Positions 9,065-17,729 of a stretch of 64,000 nucleotides of DNA are shown here, in pieces (the stretch's first letter is position 1; every line of letters begins with the position of its first letter). The DNA is from Pseudomonadales bacterium (GTDB lineage Bacteria; Pseudomonadota; Gammaproteobacteria; Pseudomonadales; Pseudohongiellaceae). The stretch covers positions 1 to 64,000 of the forward strand of contig JAJECW010000002.1 in NCBI GenBank assembly GCA_022821865.1. The letters are read 5' to 3'. The notes under the pieces were generated by a model that did no database searches, was not told the DNA's origin, and saw only the letters and a list, made by a program, of their open reading frames with translations. The position numbers and the translations under genes are program-made.

Positions 9065-9664
9065 GTGCAAGCCGGCCAGAAAACTGGCGAGGGCTTCGAG
9101 TTCCGGATCGGTAAGGCGTTCGGTGACGACGCGCATCATGCCGCCGGGATCGTTGGCGCGGGCGCCGGAGCGGAAGTCCTTGAGTTGCCGCAGGGTGTAC
9201 TCGGGATGCTGGCCGCCGAGGGAGGGAAATCCCGCCGGGGCGTTGCCGGTGCCGGTGGGGGAATGGCAGGCGGAGCAGGCCGCCACCTGCAACTCCCGGT
9301 TGCCGGCCCGGTACAGGGATTCGGCAAGTTCCACGCTTTCCGGGTCGGCGCCGAGCAGGGTTGGCGTCTGGGCCGCGTAGTATGCGGCGAGGTCGGCAAT
9401 GTCTTCATCGTTGAGGTTGATGACCATGGCGCTCATGATGGGGCCGGGGCGGGCGCCGGACTTGAAATCCTGCAATTGCTTGATGATGTAGCGCGCATTC
9501 TGGCCGGCGATCTTGGGATTGATGGCAAGCTCGCTGTTGCCGTCGGGTCCGTGGCAGGTGGCGCAGAGGGCGGATTTGGCCTCGCCGGCGCCGGCATCTC
9601 CCTGGGCTAGCGCAATCGGCGCCGTTACGGCCATGGCGAACAACAAGAACAGCGATTTCTTCAT
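9062..9664 (-). CDS. Cytochrome c4 (diheme periplasmic c-type cytochrome)
   Basis: 200 residues with a signal peptide (LFLLFAMAVTAPIALA) and two homologous domains, each with one CxxCH heme site: CATCH at residues 34-38 and CSACH at 130-134. Both domains repeat the pattern K-I-A/L-G-G-Q...Y...QL.DF.SGAR that is typical of cytochrome c4, with methionine axial ligands (MSAM, GGMMRV). It carries electrons to terminal oxidases such as cbb3. The start MKKSLF at 9664 is chosen over upstream in-frame ATGs because it places the signal peptide correctly and has GGAGGAA just before it. The stop codon is the TAG of a family B-like end. Confidence 0.95.
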   Translation of the reverse strand: MKKSLFLLFAMAVTAPIALAQGDAGAGEAKSALCATCHGPDGNSELAINPKIAGQNARYIIKQLQDFKSGARPGPIMSAMVINLNDEDIADLAAYYAAQTPTLLGADPESVELAESLYRAGNRELQVAACSACHSPTGTGNAPAGFPSLGGQHPEYTLRQLKDFRSGARANDPGGMMRVVTERLTDPELEALASFLAGLH

Positions 9665-9824
9665 TTCCTCCATCCCGCTGGATCGGCATTGGTGCAATCG
9701 GCGCCGGCGCAGGGCTGCCGCTGGCCGGGCGGAAGCGGATTATAGCCTGATTCCCGAAGGCTCTCCATTGTTTGTACGCTTCTTTTTCATGCGGCAATTC
9801 TCATTTTGGCGCTTCAACCTTCAT

Positions 9825-9848
9825 GTCATTCCGCGCGGAGCGAAGCGC
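9825..9848. repeat. Family D palindrome half-copy (GTCATTCCGCG type)
   Basis: The stretch GTCATTCCGCGCGGAGCG and the following AAGCGC match the left arm of the palindromic unit seen complete at 12517 and 43451. It lies between the cytochrome c4 and msrQ genes. Confidence 0.6.
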
Positions 9849-9864
9849 TCCCTTGTTGCCGGAA

Positions 9865-10473
9865 TCATGCGCTCCTGGTGAGCCAGCGCCAAAGTCGATA
9901 ACCCAGGAGTAAAGTGAGGATCGACCCGTACAGCACGGCTTCTCCGAGATCGGTTCGCAGAATCCAACTGAGGTGGATGACGCCGAGAATGGCTGCCGGG
10001 TAGATCAGCCGGTGCAGGCGTTTCCAGTTTTTGCCCATGCGCCGCACCATGGCCCTGGTGGATGTGATTCCCAGGGCGATCAATATCAGCAGGGAAGCGA
10101 ATCCCATGCTGATGAAAGGCCGCTCGACGAGTTCCTCGCCGATGGCGGACCAGCGAAAGGCCAGCAGCAGGGACATCCAGACGAAGAAATGGATGGCGGC
10201 GTAGAACAGGGTGAACAGACCCGCCATGCGCCGCACCCGGACGAATTCCGGGCGCCCGCTGAGCTGGCGCAGGGGCGTCAGGCTCAGGGTGATGAGCAGG
10301 AGGCGCAGGGTCCATTCGCCGGTGGCGATGGCGAGTTCCTGGGCCGGGTCGGGGCCGAGATCATTGGCGGCGATGCGCCAGAAGAGCCAGGCCAGAGGCA
10401 GCAGGGATGCGCTGAAAACCGCGGGTTTCAGCAGCCCGAGCCCTGGCCTCGCCCTCGATGCGGCGCTGGTCAT
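9865..10473 (-). CDS. msrQ: MsrQ, heme-binding membrane subunit of periplasmic methionine sulfoxide reductase
   Basis: 202 residues with five to six predicted membrane helices. It is a ferric-reductase-like b-type cytochrome that passes electrons from the quinone pool to MsrP. Conserved histidines sit in AAIHFFVW and in HRLIYPAAILGVIHLSW, where heme ligands are expected; GKNWKRLHRLIYPA is a family signature. It starts 21 bases downstream of the msrP stop, in the order pssA-msrP-msrQ, so all three are probably co-transcribed. Confidence 0.95.
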   Translation of the reverse strand: MTSAASRARPGLGLLKPAVFSASLLPLAWLFWRIAANDLGPDPAQELAIATGEWTLRLLLITLSLTPLRQLSGRPEFVRVRRMAGLFTLFYAAIHFFVWMSLLLAFRWSAIGEELVERPFISMGFASLLILIALGITSTRAMVRRMGKNWKRLHRLIYPAAILGVIHLSWILRTDLGEAVLYGSILTLLLGYRLWRWLTRSA

Positions 10474-10494
10474 TCCGCCGGTTTCGACCCGTGC

Positions 10495-11529
10495 TCAGTA
10501 ATGGCGCGCCAGGTCCATGTCCTGGTACATATGCGCCACCTGTTCTTCGTAGCCATTGAACAGTCGGGTGGGAATGATCTGCCGGCTGAACAGCGTCTGG
10601 GGCAGCCGGCGCTCGGTGTCCTGGCGCCAGCGGGGATGGTGCACCGCCGGATTGACGTTGGCGTAGAAGCCGTATTCATTGGCCTGCAGGTCGTTCCAGG
10701 TGGTATTGGGCCGGGTTTCGCGAAAGTGCATGCGAACGATGGACTTGATGCTCTTGAAGCCGTACTTCCACGGCACCACAAGCCGGATGGGGGCGCCGTT
10801 CTGGGCCGGCAGGAAACTGCCGTACAGTCCCACCGCCATGAAAGTGAGTTCATTCATGGCTTCGTCCATGCGCAGTCCTTCGCGGTAGGGCCAGTCGACG
10901 ATGGCGAAAGGCGAGCGGATGCCCGGCATGGTGTCCGGCTGGATGATGGTTTCAAATTCGACGTATTGCGCCCGGGAGGTGGGCTCGAAGCGCCTGATCA
11001 TGTCCGCCAGGGGAAAACCGATCCAGGGGATGACCATGGACCATGCCTCCACGCAGCGCAGGCGGTATACCCGTTCTTCGAGATCGTGGGGTTTGAGAAT
11101 ATCTTCCAGATGATAGGTTCCGGGTTTGGCGACCTCGCCGCTGATCTCGATGGACCAGGGGTCGGTCTGGAATGCGCTGGAGCGGTTCGATGGGTCTGAC
11201 TTGTCCATCCCGAACTCGTAGAAGTTGTTGTAGCGCGTCACGTCCTGATAGGGAGTCAGCGATTCCGCGGTGTAAAACGGCTCTTCCGAAGGCGCCGGGG
11301 CGATGGTCTCGAACTTGTCTTCCCACCAGGTGGCCGGCGGCGTGCGGGTCAGGCCGGGGGGAGCGGCGGCCTTGAGGGCGTCGCCCTGCTGGCCGAAGGC
11401 AAGCGGCGGCAGCATGGCGCCGCCTGCGAGCAGGGCGGCGCTGTCGCGCAGGAACTCCCTGCGCCGGCGATACACGCTTTCCGGCGTGATTTCCGATGGC
11501 TGGATATCCGAAGGCTTCTTGATCAGCAT
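10495..11529 (-). CDS. msrP: MsrP, molybdopterin catalytic subunit of periplasmic methionine sulfoxide reductase
   Basis: 344 residues from the chosen start. A twin-arginine signal (RRRREFLRDSAALLAGGAM, residues 21-39) exports the folded protein with its molybdenum cofactor. The Mo ligand is Cys159 in YRLRCVEAW. It repairs methionine sulfoxide in periplasmic proteins using electrons from MsrQ. Two starts are possible: ATG at 11529, which has GAGG nine bases upstream, or ATG at 11544, which overlaps the pssA stop as ATGA; 11529 is preferred for its ribosome site, but coupling at 11544 cannot be excluded. Confidence 0.95.
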   Translation of the reverse strand: MLIKKPSDIQPSEITPESVYRRRREFLRDSAALLAGGAMLPPLAFGQQGDALKAAAPPGLTRTPPATWWEDKFETIAPAPSEEPFYTAESLTPYQDVTRYNNFYEFGMDKSDPSNRSSAFQTDPWSIEISGEVAKPGTYHLEDILKPHDLEERVYRLRCVEAWSMVIPWIGFPLADMIRRFEPTSRAQYVEFETIIQPDTMPGIRSPFAIVDWPYREGLRMDEAMNELTFMAVGLYGSFLPAQNGAPIRLVVPWKYGFKSIKSIVRMHFRETRPNTTWNDLQANEYGFYANVNPAVHHPRWRQDTERRLPQTLFSRQIIPTRLFNGYEEQVAHMYQDMDLARHY

Positions 11530-11540
11530 GGCGACTTGCC

Positions 11541-12467
11541 TCATTGGGTGGTCGTTTGGTCGGTTTTGCCGGTGTCGTTTTCGTCTGGCTTCCGCTCCGG
11601 TGGTTCCGCCACCGGGGATTCCGCGTTTTTCCCCGCGCCCGGCTCGCTGTCCCCGTTCGACTTGCCCCGGGCGAACAGCCTGCCGCGCTTGCGGTAGAAC
11701 CACGCCGCGGGACCCGAGGCGGCATAGATGACGCACATCGCCAGCAGCAATTCCTGGGGATTCTGGGCAATGACCACCAGCAGGCCAAGGGTCAATAGTA
11801 ACACCATGTAGGGCACCGTGCCCTTGACATTGAGCACCTTGAAACTGAAATAGCGATAGTTGGAAATCATCAGCAGGCCGGTGAGCACCATCATCGCCGC
11901 CGCCGGATACGCCACCAGGGCCGTTACTTCCACCCCGTACTTGTGGCCCACCCAGGGAATGAAGGTGATGAGACCGGCGGCCACGGGGCTTTGCAGGCCG
12001 AGGAAGAAGCGCTTGTCCACGGTGCCGAGCTGCACATTGAAGCGCGCCAGGCGCAGGGCGGCGCAGGCCATGTAGAAGAAGCTCGCGGCCCAGCCAAGTC
12101 GTCCCAGCGGCTCGAAAGCCCAGCTGAACATGATCAGCGCCGGGGCCATGCCGAAGGAGACCATGTCGGAAAGGCTGTCGAATTCGGCGCCGAAAGCGCT
12201 CTGGCTGCGGGTCAGCCGGGCGATGCGGCCGTCGAGGCCGTCGAGCACGCCGGCGATCAGAATCGCCCAGCCGGCTTCGTTGAAATTGCCCGACATGCCG
12301 GCGATCACGGCGTAGAAGCCGGCGAACAGCGCGCCCAGGGTCAGCAGGTTGGGCAGCAGATAGACGCCGCGCCTCCTCACCTGCCGGCCGCCCTCGGAGA
12401 CGATTTCCTCGTGCTCGTCGATGGGCAGCAGGCTTTCGGACTGGTTGGCGGGTTGTTCTTTACGCAT
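11541..12467 (-). CDS. pssA: CDP-diacylglycerol-serine O-phosphatidyltransferase
   Basis: 308 residues, an integral membrane enzyme making phosphatidylserine, the precursor of phosphatidylethanolamine. The CDP-alcohol phosphotransferase motif D-x2-D-G-x2-A-R-x8-G-x3-D-x3-D is complete at residues 76-101 (from DGLDGRIAR to FDSLSD). About six to eight hydrophobic helices are visible, then a hydrophilic charged C-terminal tail (about residues 270-308) rich in Glu, Lys and Pro. Start 12467 (MRKEQ) is preferred over the upstream open frame. In many gammaproteobacteria pssA follows ilvC; here the two are adjacent but divergent. Confidence 0.94.
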   Translation of the reverse strand: MRKEQPANQSESLLPIDEHEEIVSEGGRQVRRRGVYLLPNLLTLGALFAGFYAVIAGMSGNFNEAGWAILIAGVLDGLDGRIARLTRSQSAFGAEFDSLSDMVSFGMAPALIMFSWAFEPLGRLGWAASFFYMACAALRLARFNVQLGTVDKRFFLGLQSPVAAGLITFIPWVGHKYGVEVTALVAYPAAAMMVLTGLLMISNYRYFSFKVLNVKGTVPYMVLLLTLGLLVVIAQNPQELLLAMCVIYAASGPAAWFYRKRGRLFARGKSNGDSEPGAGKNAESPVAEPPERKPDENDTGKTDQTTTQ

Positions 12468-12516
12468 TGTGTTTGCCTGGAACCGTCGTCGTCTGGTGGG
12501 CGGAGCCCTTTTCCCT

Positions 12517-12554
12517 GTCATCCCGCACGGAGCGAAGCGCAGTCGCGGAATGAC
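12517..12554. repeat. Family D palindrome between pssA and ilvC
   Basis: About 38 bp running from GTCATCCCGCACGGAGCG to GTCGCGGAATGAC. The two ends are inverted copies, giving a short stem. It lies in the divergent promoter region of pssA and ilvC. The same family occurs at 9825, 23842, 27579, 34472, 43451 and 54450. Confidence 0.75.
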
Positions 12555-12633
12555 GAAAATGCGGCAAATTTACCTGCTTTTGCGGATGCTATATCATCGC
12601 GCCTCGTTTGCCGAATCGACCCGGAAATTCTCC

Positions 12634-14103
12634 ATGAACTACTTTAATTCCCTCCCCATGCGCCTTCAATTGGAACAGCTTGGCAAATGCCGGTTCATGG
12701 ACCATTCGGAGTTTCATGACGGGGCGGAAAAGCTCAGGGGCAAGAAGGTCGTCATTGTCGGCTGCGGCGCCCAGGGGCTCAACCAGGGGCTCAACATGCG
12801 CGACAGCGGGCTCGACATCGCCTATGCCCTGCGCGCCGGGGCCATCGCCGAACAGCGCGCTTCCTGGAAGAACGCCACGGGCAACGGCTTTGTTACCGGC
12901 GCCTTCGAGGATTTGATCCCCGGCGCCGATCTCGTGCTGAATCTGACCCCCGACAAGCAACACTCCCCGGTTGTGGGCCAGATCATGCCCCTGATGAAGG
13001 AAAACTCCTGCCTCGCCTATTCCCACGGTTTCAATATCGTCGAGGAGGGCATCCGCATCCGCCCCGACATCACTGTCATCATGGTGGCGCCCAAGTGCCC
13101 GGGCACCGAGGTTCGCGAAGAGTACAAGCGCGGTTTCGGCGTCCCCACCCTGATCGCGGTGCATCCGGAAAACGACCCCCGCGGCGAAGGGCTGGCAATC
13201 GCCAAGGCCTATGCCGCGGCCACCGGCGGCCACCGCGCCGGAGTGCTCGAATCGTCGTTCGTGGCGGAGGTGAAATCCGACCTGATGGGAGAGCAGACGA
13301 TCCTCTGCGGCATGCTGCAGACCGGCTCCCTGCTCTGCTTCGACAAGATGGCGGCCAATGGCGTCGAGCCGGGCTACGCCTCGAAACTCGTCCAGCACGG
13401 CTGGGAGGTCATCGCCGAAGGGCTCAAGCACGGCGGCATCGGCAACATGATGAACCGCCTGTCGAATCCGGCCAAGCTGCTGGCGGATGAACTCGCCGAC
13501 GAACTGAAATCCATCATGCGGCCCCTGTTCGAAAAACACATGGACGACATCATCACCGGCGCCTTTTCCGAAGGCATGATGGCCGACTGGCGCGACGGAG
13601 ACAGCAAACTGCTCGGCTGGCGCGAGGAAACCGCCGGCACCGCATTCGAGAACACCCCGGCGGGCGAGATGGATATCCGGGAGCAGGAATACTACGACAA
13701 GGGCATTCTCATGGTGGCCATGATCAAGGCCGGCGTGGAGCTCGCTTTCGAGACCATGACAAGCTGCGGCATCATCGACGAATCCGCCTATTACGAATCC
13801 CTCCATGAAGTCCCGCTGATCGCCAATCTCATCGGCCGCAAGAAGCTCCACGAAATGAACAAGGTGATCTCCGATACCGCGGAGTACGGCTGCTACCTCT
13901 TCTCCCACGAATGCGCGCCCCTCCTCGCCGATTTCATGTCACGAATCGACATCGACGTCATCGGCCGCGGCCTCCAGCTAGCCGACACCGGCGTAGACAA
14001 CCAGGAACTGATCGCGGTAAACGAAAAAATCGCCTCCCATCCCATCGAAATCGTGGGCCGAACCCTCAGAGGCCACATGACGGCAATGAAAAGGGCGATT
14101 TGA
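12634..14103 (+). CDS. ilvC: Ketol-acid reductoisomerase, class II (long form)
   Basis: 489 residues, the enteric-type class II length rather than the roughly 340-residue class I form found in most bacteria. It catalyses the Mg2+- and NADPH-dependent second common step of branched-chain amino acid synthesis. The N-terminus [20 protein letters not shown] and Rossmann motif [14 protein letters not shown] closely follow E. coli IlvC, as do [12 protein letters not shown] and [18 protein letters not shown]; the duplicated C-terminal knotted domains are present. Start 12634 matches the family N-terminus. A weak promoter TTTACC-15-TATATC lies at 12569-12595. The acetolactate synthase genes are nearby but in a separate minus-strand unit. 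Confidence 0.97.
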   Translation: MNYFNSLPMRLQLEQLGKCRFMDHSEFHDGAEKLRGKKVVIVGCGAQGLNQGLNMRDSGLDIAYALRAGAIAEQRASWKNATGNGFVTGAFEDLIPGADLVLNLTPDKQHSPVVGQIMPLMKENSCLAYSHGFNIVEEGIRIRPDITVIMVAPKCPGTEVREEYKRGFGVPTLIAVHPENDPRGEGLAIAKAYAAATGGHRAGVLESSFVAEVKSDLMGEQTILCGMLQTGSLLCFDKMAANGVEPGYASKLVQHGWEVIAEGLKHGGIGNMMNRLSNPAKLLADELADELKSIMRPLFEKHMDDIITGAFSEGMMADWRDGDSKLLGWREETAGTAFENTPAGEMDIREQEYYDKGILMVAMIKAGVELAFETMTSCGIIDESAYYESLHEVPLIANLIGRKKLHEMNKVISDTAEYGCYLFSHECAPLLADFMSRIDIDVIGRGLQLADTGVDNQELIAVNEKIASHPIEIVGRTLRGHMTAMKRAI

Positions 14104-14146
14104 GGAATCCAGAATGTTCGAGAAATAACGTCTACTTGGAATGATG

Positions 14147-14168
14147 TTCCTACGGCGCAGGCTCCTAG
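14147..14168 (-). repeat. Family B solo end
   Basis: TTCCTACGGCGCAGGCTCCT followed by AG, identical to the right end of full family B copies. No partner end was found nearby. Confidence 0.75.
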
Positions 14169-14270
14169 CTTCGCTAAATCATGTAAAAGGTGAATCGGTC
14201 ATTAGCCTTTCGGAGAGAACTCAACCAGTCTGCAAATTTTAACTGTGCAAAGAATCAAGTCAGTACGCTT

Positions 14271-14413
14271 AGGGAAGCTCTGATTAAGTCAGAGCTTCCC
14301 TGCGGCACATGGAAGTGCCGCCGAATTCGATGGCGTAAGCCATTGAATTCGGGAGCAAAACAAACCACGCTTTTGTTTTGCGATAATGAAAAACTCCACG
14401 GATGGAGTTTTTC
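14271..14413 (+). repeat. Family A five-hairpin repeat, copy A2
   Basis: Complete copy in family orientation, from AGGGAAGCTCTGA to TGGAGTTTTTC, followed by the conserved CAGAGAATACC flank. All five stem-loops are intact; one A is missing from the A-rich arm of the fourth. It lies in the gap after ilvC, about 170 bp past its stop. Confidence 0.92.
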
Positions 14414-14684
14414 AGAGAATACCTGGTTCCACGCGTTGTAAAAACAATAACATACAATCACCTGTCTATGGATCCCATTACCTGATAGCGGTCCTCGCCA
14501 TAGTCAAAACGCTTATCTGGCACGACTATCCGAGAAGGATCTTGGAACACACGAATAGCATGGCCGAAATCAAATCCCCTGGTCCGCAGACATGCATCGC
14601 TTTTTGCCTTGTCCCTCAAACTTCATTTCGCCTTTATAGGCCATTGGACTACTTTTGTCAATCTTTGCCCCGAATCTGATTACG

Positions 14685-14972
14685 CTACGGCTCGACTGGC
14701 AGAGTGCGCAGGTAGTCGGCCAGGGAGGGGATGAGGATTTGGTAGTAGCCGGGGAGGTTTTTTGCGGGGGCGAGCAGGCCGGCGTGGAGCGCCTGGGTGA
14801 GAAACTCTTCAATATGCTGTTCGGTCCTGGTCAATCCATCTGTTGTCAATTGATCGAGTTCGGACTTGCCCAGCATGTCCTGTTCATTGTTGGCGGTGGC
14901 CAGGGCGATTCGCTTGTATAGCCCGGCCCCGTGTGATGAGCCATATTCACTCACCAAGCGGCAACGGTTCAA
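14685..14972 (-). pseudogene. Probable C-terminal remnant of an unidentified protein
   Basis: About 95 codons downstream of ilvH and in the same frame as ilvH, after its stop. The sequence reads like the helical end of a larger protein (LYKRIALATANNEQDMLGKS, then HIEEFLTQALHAGLLAPA and PGYYQILIPSLADYLRTL), reminiscent of winged-helix tails of AAA-type ATPases. Only a TTG start is available and no ribosome site is seen, so it is more likely a decayed fragment than a functional gene. Family not established. Confidence 0.3.
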
Positions 14973-15002
14973 CAGGCGGGGGTTTGGGGAAATGCCTTGC
15001 GC

Positions 15003-15494
15003 TCAAATCGCCAGGACCTTGGCGCCGCGGGAGATGCCGGTTACGCCGGTGCGGGCGACTTCGAGAACCTTGCAGTCGTTGAGGACGGCGAGGAAGCCGT
15101 CGAGTTTTTCGCTGGCGCCGGTCAACTGGATCGAATAGGTGGCGCTGGTCTGGTCGACGATCTGGCCGCGGAAGATTTCCACGGCGCGCAGCACTTCGGC
15201 GCGCTGGCCGCCGGTGGCCTTGACCTTGATCAGCATCAGTTCGCGTTCGATATGGGCGCCGCCGGTGAGGTCGATGAGCTTGATCACATCGACGATCCGG
15301 TTCAGATGCTTGGTGACCTGCTCGATGCGGGCATCGTCGCCCGAGGTGATCAGGGTGAGCCGGGACAGCGACCGGTCCTCCGTGGGGGCCACGGTGAGCG
15401 AGTCGATGTTGTAGTTGCGCTGGGAGAACAGGCCGACGACCCGGGACAGGGCGCCGGGCTCGTTTTCCATCAGGATCGAAATGATACGCCGCAT
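15003..15494 (-). CDS. ilvH: Acetolactate synthase small (regulatory) subunit
   Basis: 163 residues. N-terminal ACT domain beginning MRRIISILMENEPGALSRVVGLFSQR, with the NIDSLTVAPTED segment that forms the valine-binding interface, and a C-terminal dimer domain with GLTI-like GVTGISRG. It activates the catalytic subunit and gives valine feedback inhibition. Its ATG overlaps the ilvI stop codon (TGATG), a sign of translational coupling. Confidence 0.97.
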   Translation of the reverse strand: MRRIISILMENEPGALSRVVGLFSQRNYNIDSLTVAPTEDRSLSRLTLITSGDDARIEQVTKHLNRIVDVIKLIDLTGGAHIERELMLIKVKATGGQRAEVLRAVEIFRGQIVDQTSATYSIQLTGASEKLDGFLAVLNDCKVLEVARTGVTGISRGAKVLAI

Positions 15495-17245
15495 CAGGTT
15501 CTCTCCGACTTGCTCAGCACCATGTCCTTCATGGCGCCGCCCTTGATGGCCATGGGATAGACGTGTTCATTCGGGTCCACGAGGACATCGACGAAGACCA
15601 GCCGGTCCCGCAGGGCGAAGCATTCTTCGAGCTTGCCGCGCAATTCTTCCGGCTGGCTGATGCGGATGCCCACATGACCGAAGGATTCCGCGAGCTTGAT
15701 GAAATCCGGCAGGGACTCGGCATAGGTGCTGTGGCTGTAGCGGCCGCCGTATTGCATATCTTGCCATTGCTTGACCATGCCGAGCGCCTGGTTGTTGAGG
15801 CAGATGATCTTGATGGGCAACTGGTACTGCATGCAGGTCGCGAATTCCTGCATGTTCATGAGGAAACTGCCCTCCCCGGTGATGCAGACCGATACCGCGT
15901 CCTGGAAGGCGAACTGCACCCCCATGGCGGCCGGCAGGCCGAAACCCATGGTGCCGAGGCCGCCGGAATTGATCCAGCGCCGGGGCTTGTCGAATCCGTA
16001 GTACTGGGCGGCGAACATCTGGTGCTGGCCCACGTCGGACGACACATAGGCGTCGCCGCCGGTGAGTTCGTGTACGAGCTTCACCACCTGCTGGGGTTTG
16101 ATCAGGCCGTTTTCGGGTTCCGGAATATGCAGGGAATCCTTTTCGCGCCAGCGCCCGATCTGGTCCCACCAGATTTTCAGCGTATCGGCGTCGGGCTCGC
16201 GCTTGCCGCGTTCGATCTCGGCAATCATGTCCTCGAGCACCGGCGCCACGTCACCGACGATGGGGATGTCGGCGGTGACGGTCTTCGAAATCGCGGCGGG
16301 GTCGATATCGATGTGCAGGATGGTGGCGTCCGGACAGAACTTGCTCACATCGGAATTGGTCACGCGATCATCAAAACGGGCGCCGACGCAGAGCAGCACA
16401 TCGCAGTAGTGCATCGCCATGTTGGCTTCATAGGTGCCGTGCATGCCGAGCATGCCGACGAACTGGGAGTCGGAAGCCGGGAAGCCGCCAAGACCCATGA
16501 GGGTATTGGTGATCGGGTAGCCGAGCAGCCTGGCGAGCCGGGTCAAGGCGTCGGCGCCTTCGCCCTGGATAACGCCGCCGCCGCTGTAGAGCATGGGGCG
16601 CTTCGCCCGCAGCAGGGCGTCCACCGCCTTGCGGATCTGGCCGGGATGGCCTTTTTCAGGCACCGAATAGGAACGCAGGTGGATATCTCCGGGCCAGGCG
16701 TAGGGCAGCTTCACCCTGGGGTCGGTTGCGTCCTTGGGGATGTCGATGACCACGGGCCCCTGGCGGCCGGTGGCGGCGATATGGAAGGCCTTCCTGACCA
16801 GCATGGGGATTTCCGCGGCATTGCGGGCCATGAAGCTGTGTTTCACAATGGGCCGGGAAATGCCCACCATGTCGGTTTCCTGGAAACTGTCGGTGCCCAC
16901 CATGCGGCTTTCCACTTGGCCCGAAATCACCACCAGGGGAATCGAGTCCATATAGGCGGTGGCGATGCCGGTTATGGCGTTGGTGGCGCCGGGGCCGGAG
17001 GTGACGAGGACGACGCCGGGCTTGCCGGTGGCCCGGGCGTAACCGTCGGCGGCGTGGGTGGCCGCCTGTTCGTGGCGCACGAGAATATGTTCCACCTGGT
17101 CCTGGTGGAAAATGGCGTCGTAAATGTGCAGCACGGCGCCGCCGGGGTAGCCGAAGATGATTTCCACGCCGGCGTCGTGCAGAGCCCGGATCAGCATCTC
17201 GCCGCCAGACATCAGTTTTTGCTGTTCTGTGGTGTTACCGGTCAT
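15494..17245 (-). CDS. ilvI: Acetolactate synthase large (catalytic) subunit
   Basis: 583 residues. Thiamine-diphosphate and FAD enzyme making acetolactate or acetohydroxybutyrate in isoleucine-valine-leucine synthesis. The catalytic glutamate is Glu59 in VRHEQAATHAADGYARATG; the TDP/Mg motif is GEGSFLMNMQE (a Glu variant of GDG) and the C-terminal ALGMVKQWQ follows. Start 17245 (MTGNTTEQQ) gives the normal family length; an upstream in-frame start at 17302 would translate through repeat B1. That repeat begins only 12 bases upstream of the start codon. Two strong hairpins lie further upstream in the leader (17418-17501). Confidence 0.96.
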   Translation of the reverse strand: MTGNTTEQQKLMSGGEMLIRALHDAGVEIIFGYPGGAVLHIYDAIFHQDQVEHILVRHEQAATHAADGYARATGKPGVVLVTSGPGATNAITGIATAYMDSIPLVVISGQVESRMVGTDSFQETDMVGISRPIVKHSFMARNAAEIPMLVRKAFHIAATGRQGPVVIDIPKDATDPRVKLPYAWPGDIHLRSYSVPEKGHPGQIRKAVDALLRAKRPMLYSGGGVIQGEGADALTRLARLLGYPITNTLMGLGGFPASDSQFVGMLGMHGTYEANMAMHYCDVLLCVGARFDDRVTNSDVSKFCPDATILHIDIDPAAISKTVTADIPIVGDVAPVLEDMIAEIERGKREPDADTLKIWWDQIGRWREKDSLHIPEPENGLIKPQQVVKLVHELTGGDAYVSSDVGQHQMFAAQYYGFDKPRRWINSGGLGTMGFGLPAAMGVQFAFQDAVSVCITGEGSFLMNMQEFATCMQYQLPIKIICLNNQALGMVKQWQDMQYGGRYSHSTYAESLPDFIKLAESFGHVGIRISQPEELRGKLEECFALRDRLVFVDVLVDPNEHVYPMAIKGGAMKDMVLSKSERT

Positions 17246-17257
17246 TTCCCCGTCCCC

Positions 17258-17421
17258 AGGAGCCTGCGCCACAGGAATTCGCGGCTGCAAATCCGCTCTC
17301 ATCCACGCCCCCGACCGCTCGATTTCGTTGCATATCCACCAATATTCGCCTCAATCGACCGGCCGGGGGCGCGGCGATAGCGAATTTTCGCTTTCGCGAA
17401 TTCCTGCGGCGCAGGCTCCCA
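17258..17421 (+). repeat. Family B repeat, copy B1, in the ilvIH leader
   Basis: Begins AGGAGCCTGCGCC and ends GGCGCAGGCTCC; the arms invert. Inside is a second inverted pair, CGCCCCCGaCCG...CGGCCGGGGGCG, around a conserved core with AATATT. It lies 12 bp from the ilvI start codon and so is part of the mRNA leader if transcription starts upstream. Confidence 0.9.
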
Positions 17422-17501
17422 GGGGCGGAAACCATGGCAGGTTTCCCGCCCCTGGGTGGCGATTGACAGGAATTCGGACGGCTTGCTTTGGCGCCGTCCG
17501 G
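17418..17501 (-). promoter_or_regulatory. Two strong hairpins in the ilvIH leader
   Basis: Hairpin 1 at 17418-17456 has arms CCCAGGGGCGGAAACC and GGTTTCCCGCCCCTGGG (one bulged base) with a 6-base loop. Hairpin 2 at about 17474-17501 has arms CGGACGGC and GCCGTCCG. Neither is followed by a U run on the minus strand. They could take part in attenuation or simply be repeat-type sequence. A weak promoter candidate with TTGACT lies further upstream, complementary to 17606-17611. Between here and clpB (17502-17729) I see no gene. Confidence 0.35.
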
Positions 17502-17729
17502 AATGCCCGGACCCCTGACCGCGGGTAGGTTTTGTCAGGGCTGCGGGCTTGCGGGCTTGCTGTATGCCGCAAAATCGGGCGGAATTTTCCCATCTGTGCT
17601 GGAAAAGTCAAGTGGGATTGAGGGATGTGCTTCGTTCGCGCCCCTTTGTGCAGACGCCATTTGACTCCTCAATGGTTATGGCTTACGGCATCTCAAGGCG
17701 AAGGGTGGGTGAGTGGGAAATGCGGGAAG

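Larger units (their letters stand above)
14104..14684. other. Gene-free interval holding a family B half-site and repeat A2
   Basis: Between ilvC and the remnant upstream of ilvH. It holds the B half-site (14147-14168) and repeat A2 (14271-14413). Apart from these the sequence is AT-richer and shows no convincing coding frame, with only short open frames lacking ribosome sites. I see nothing else I can name. Confidence 0.7.
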
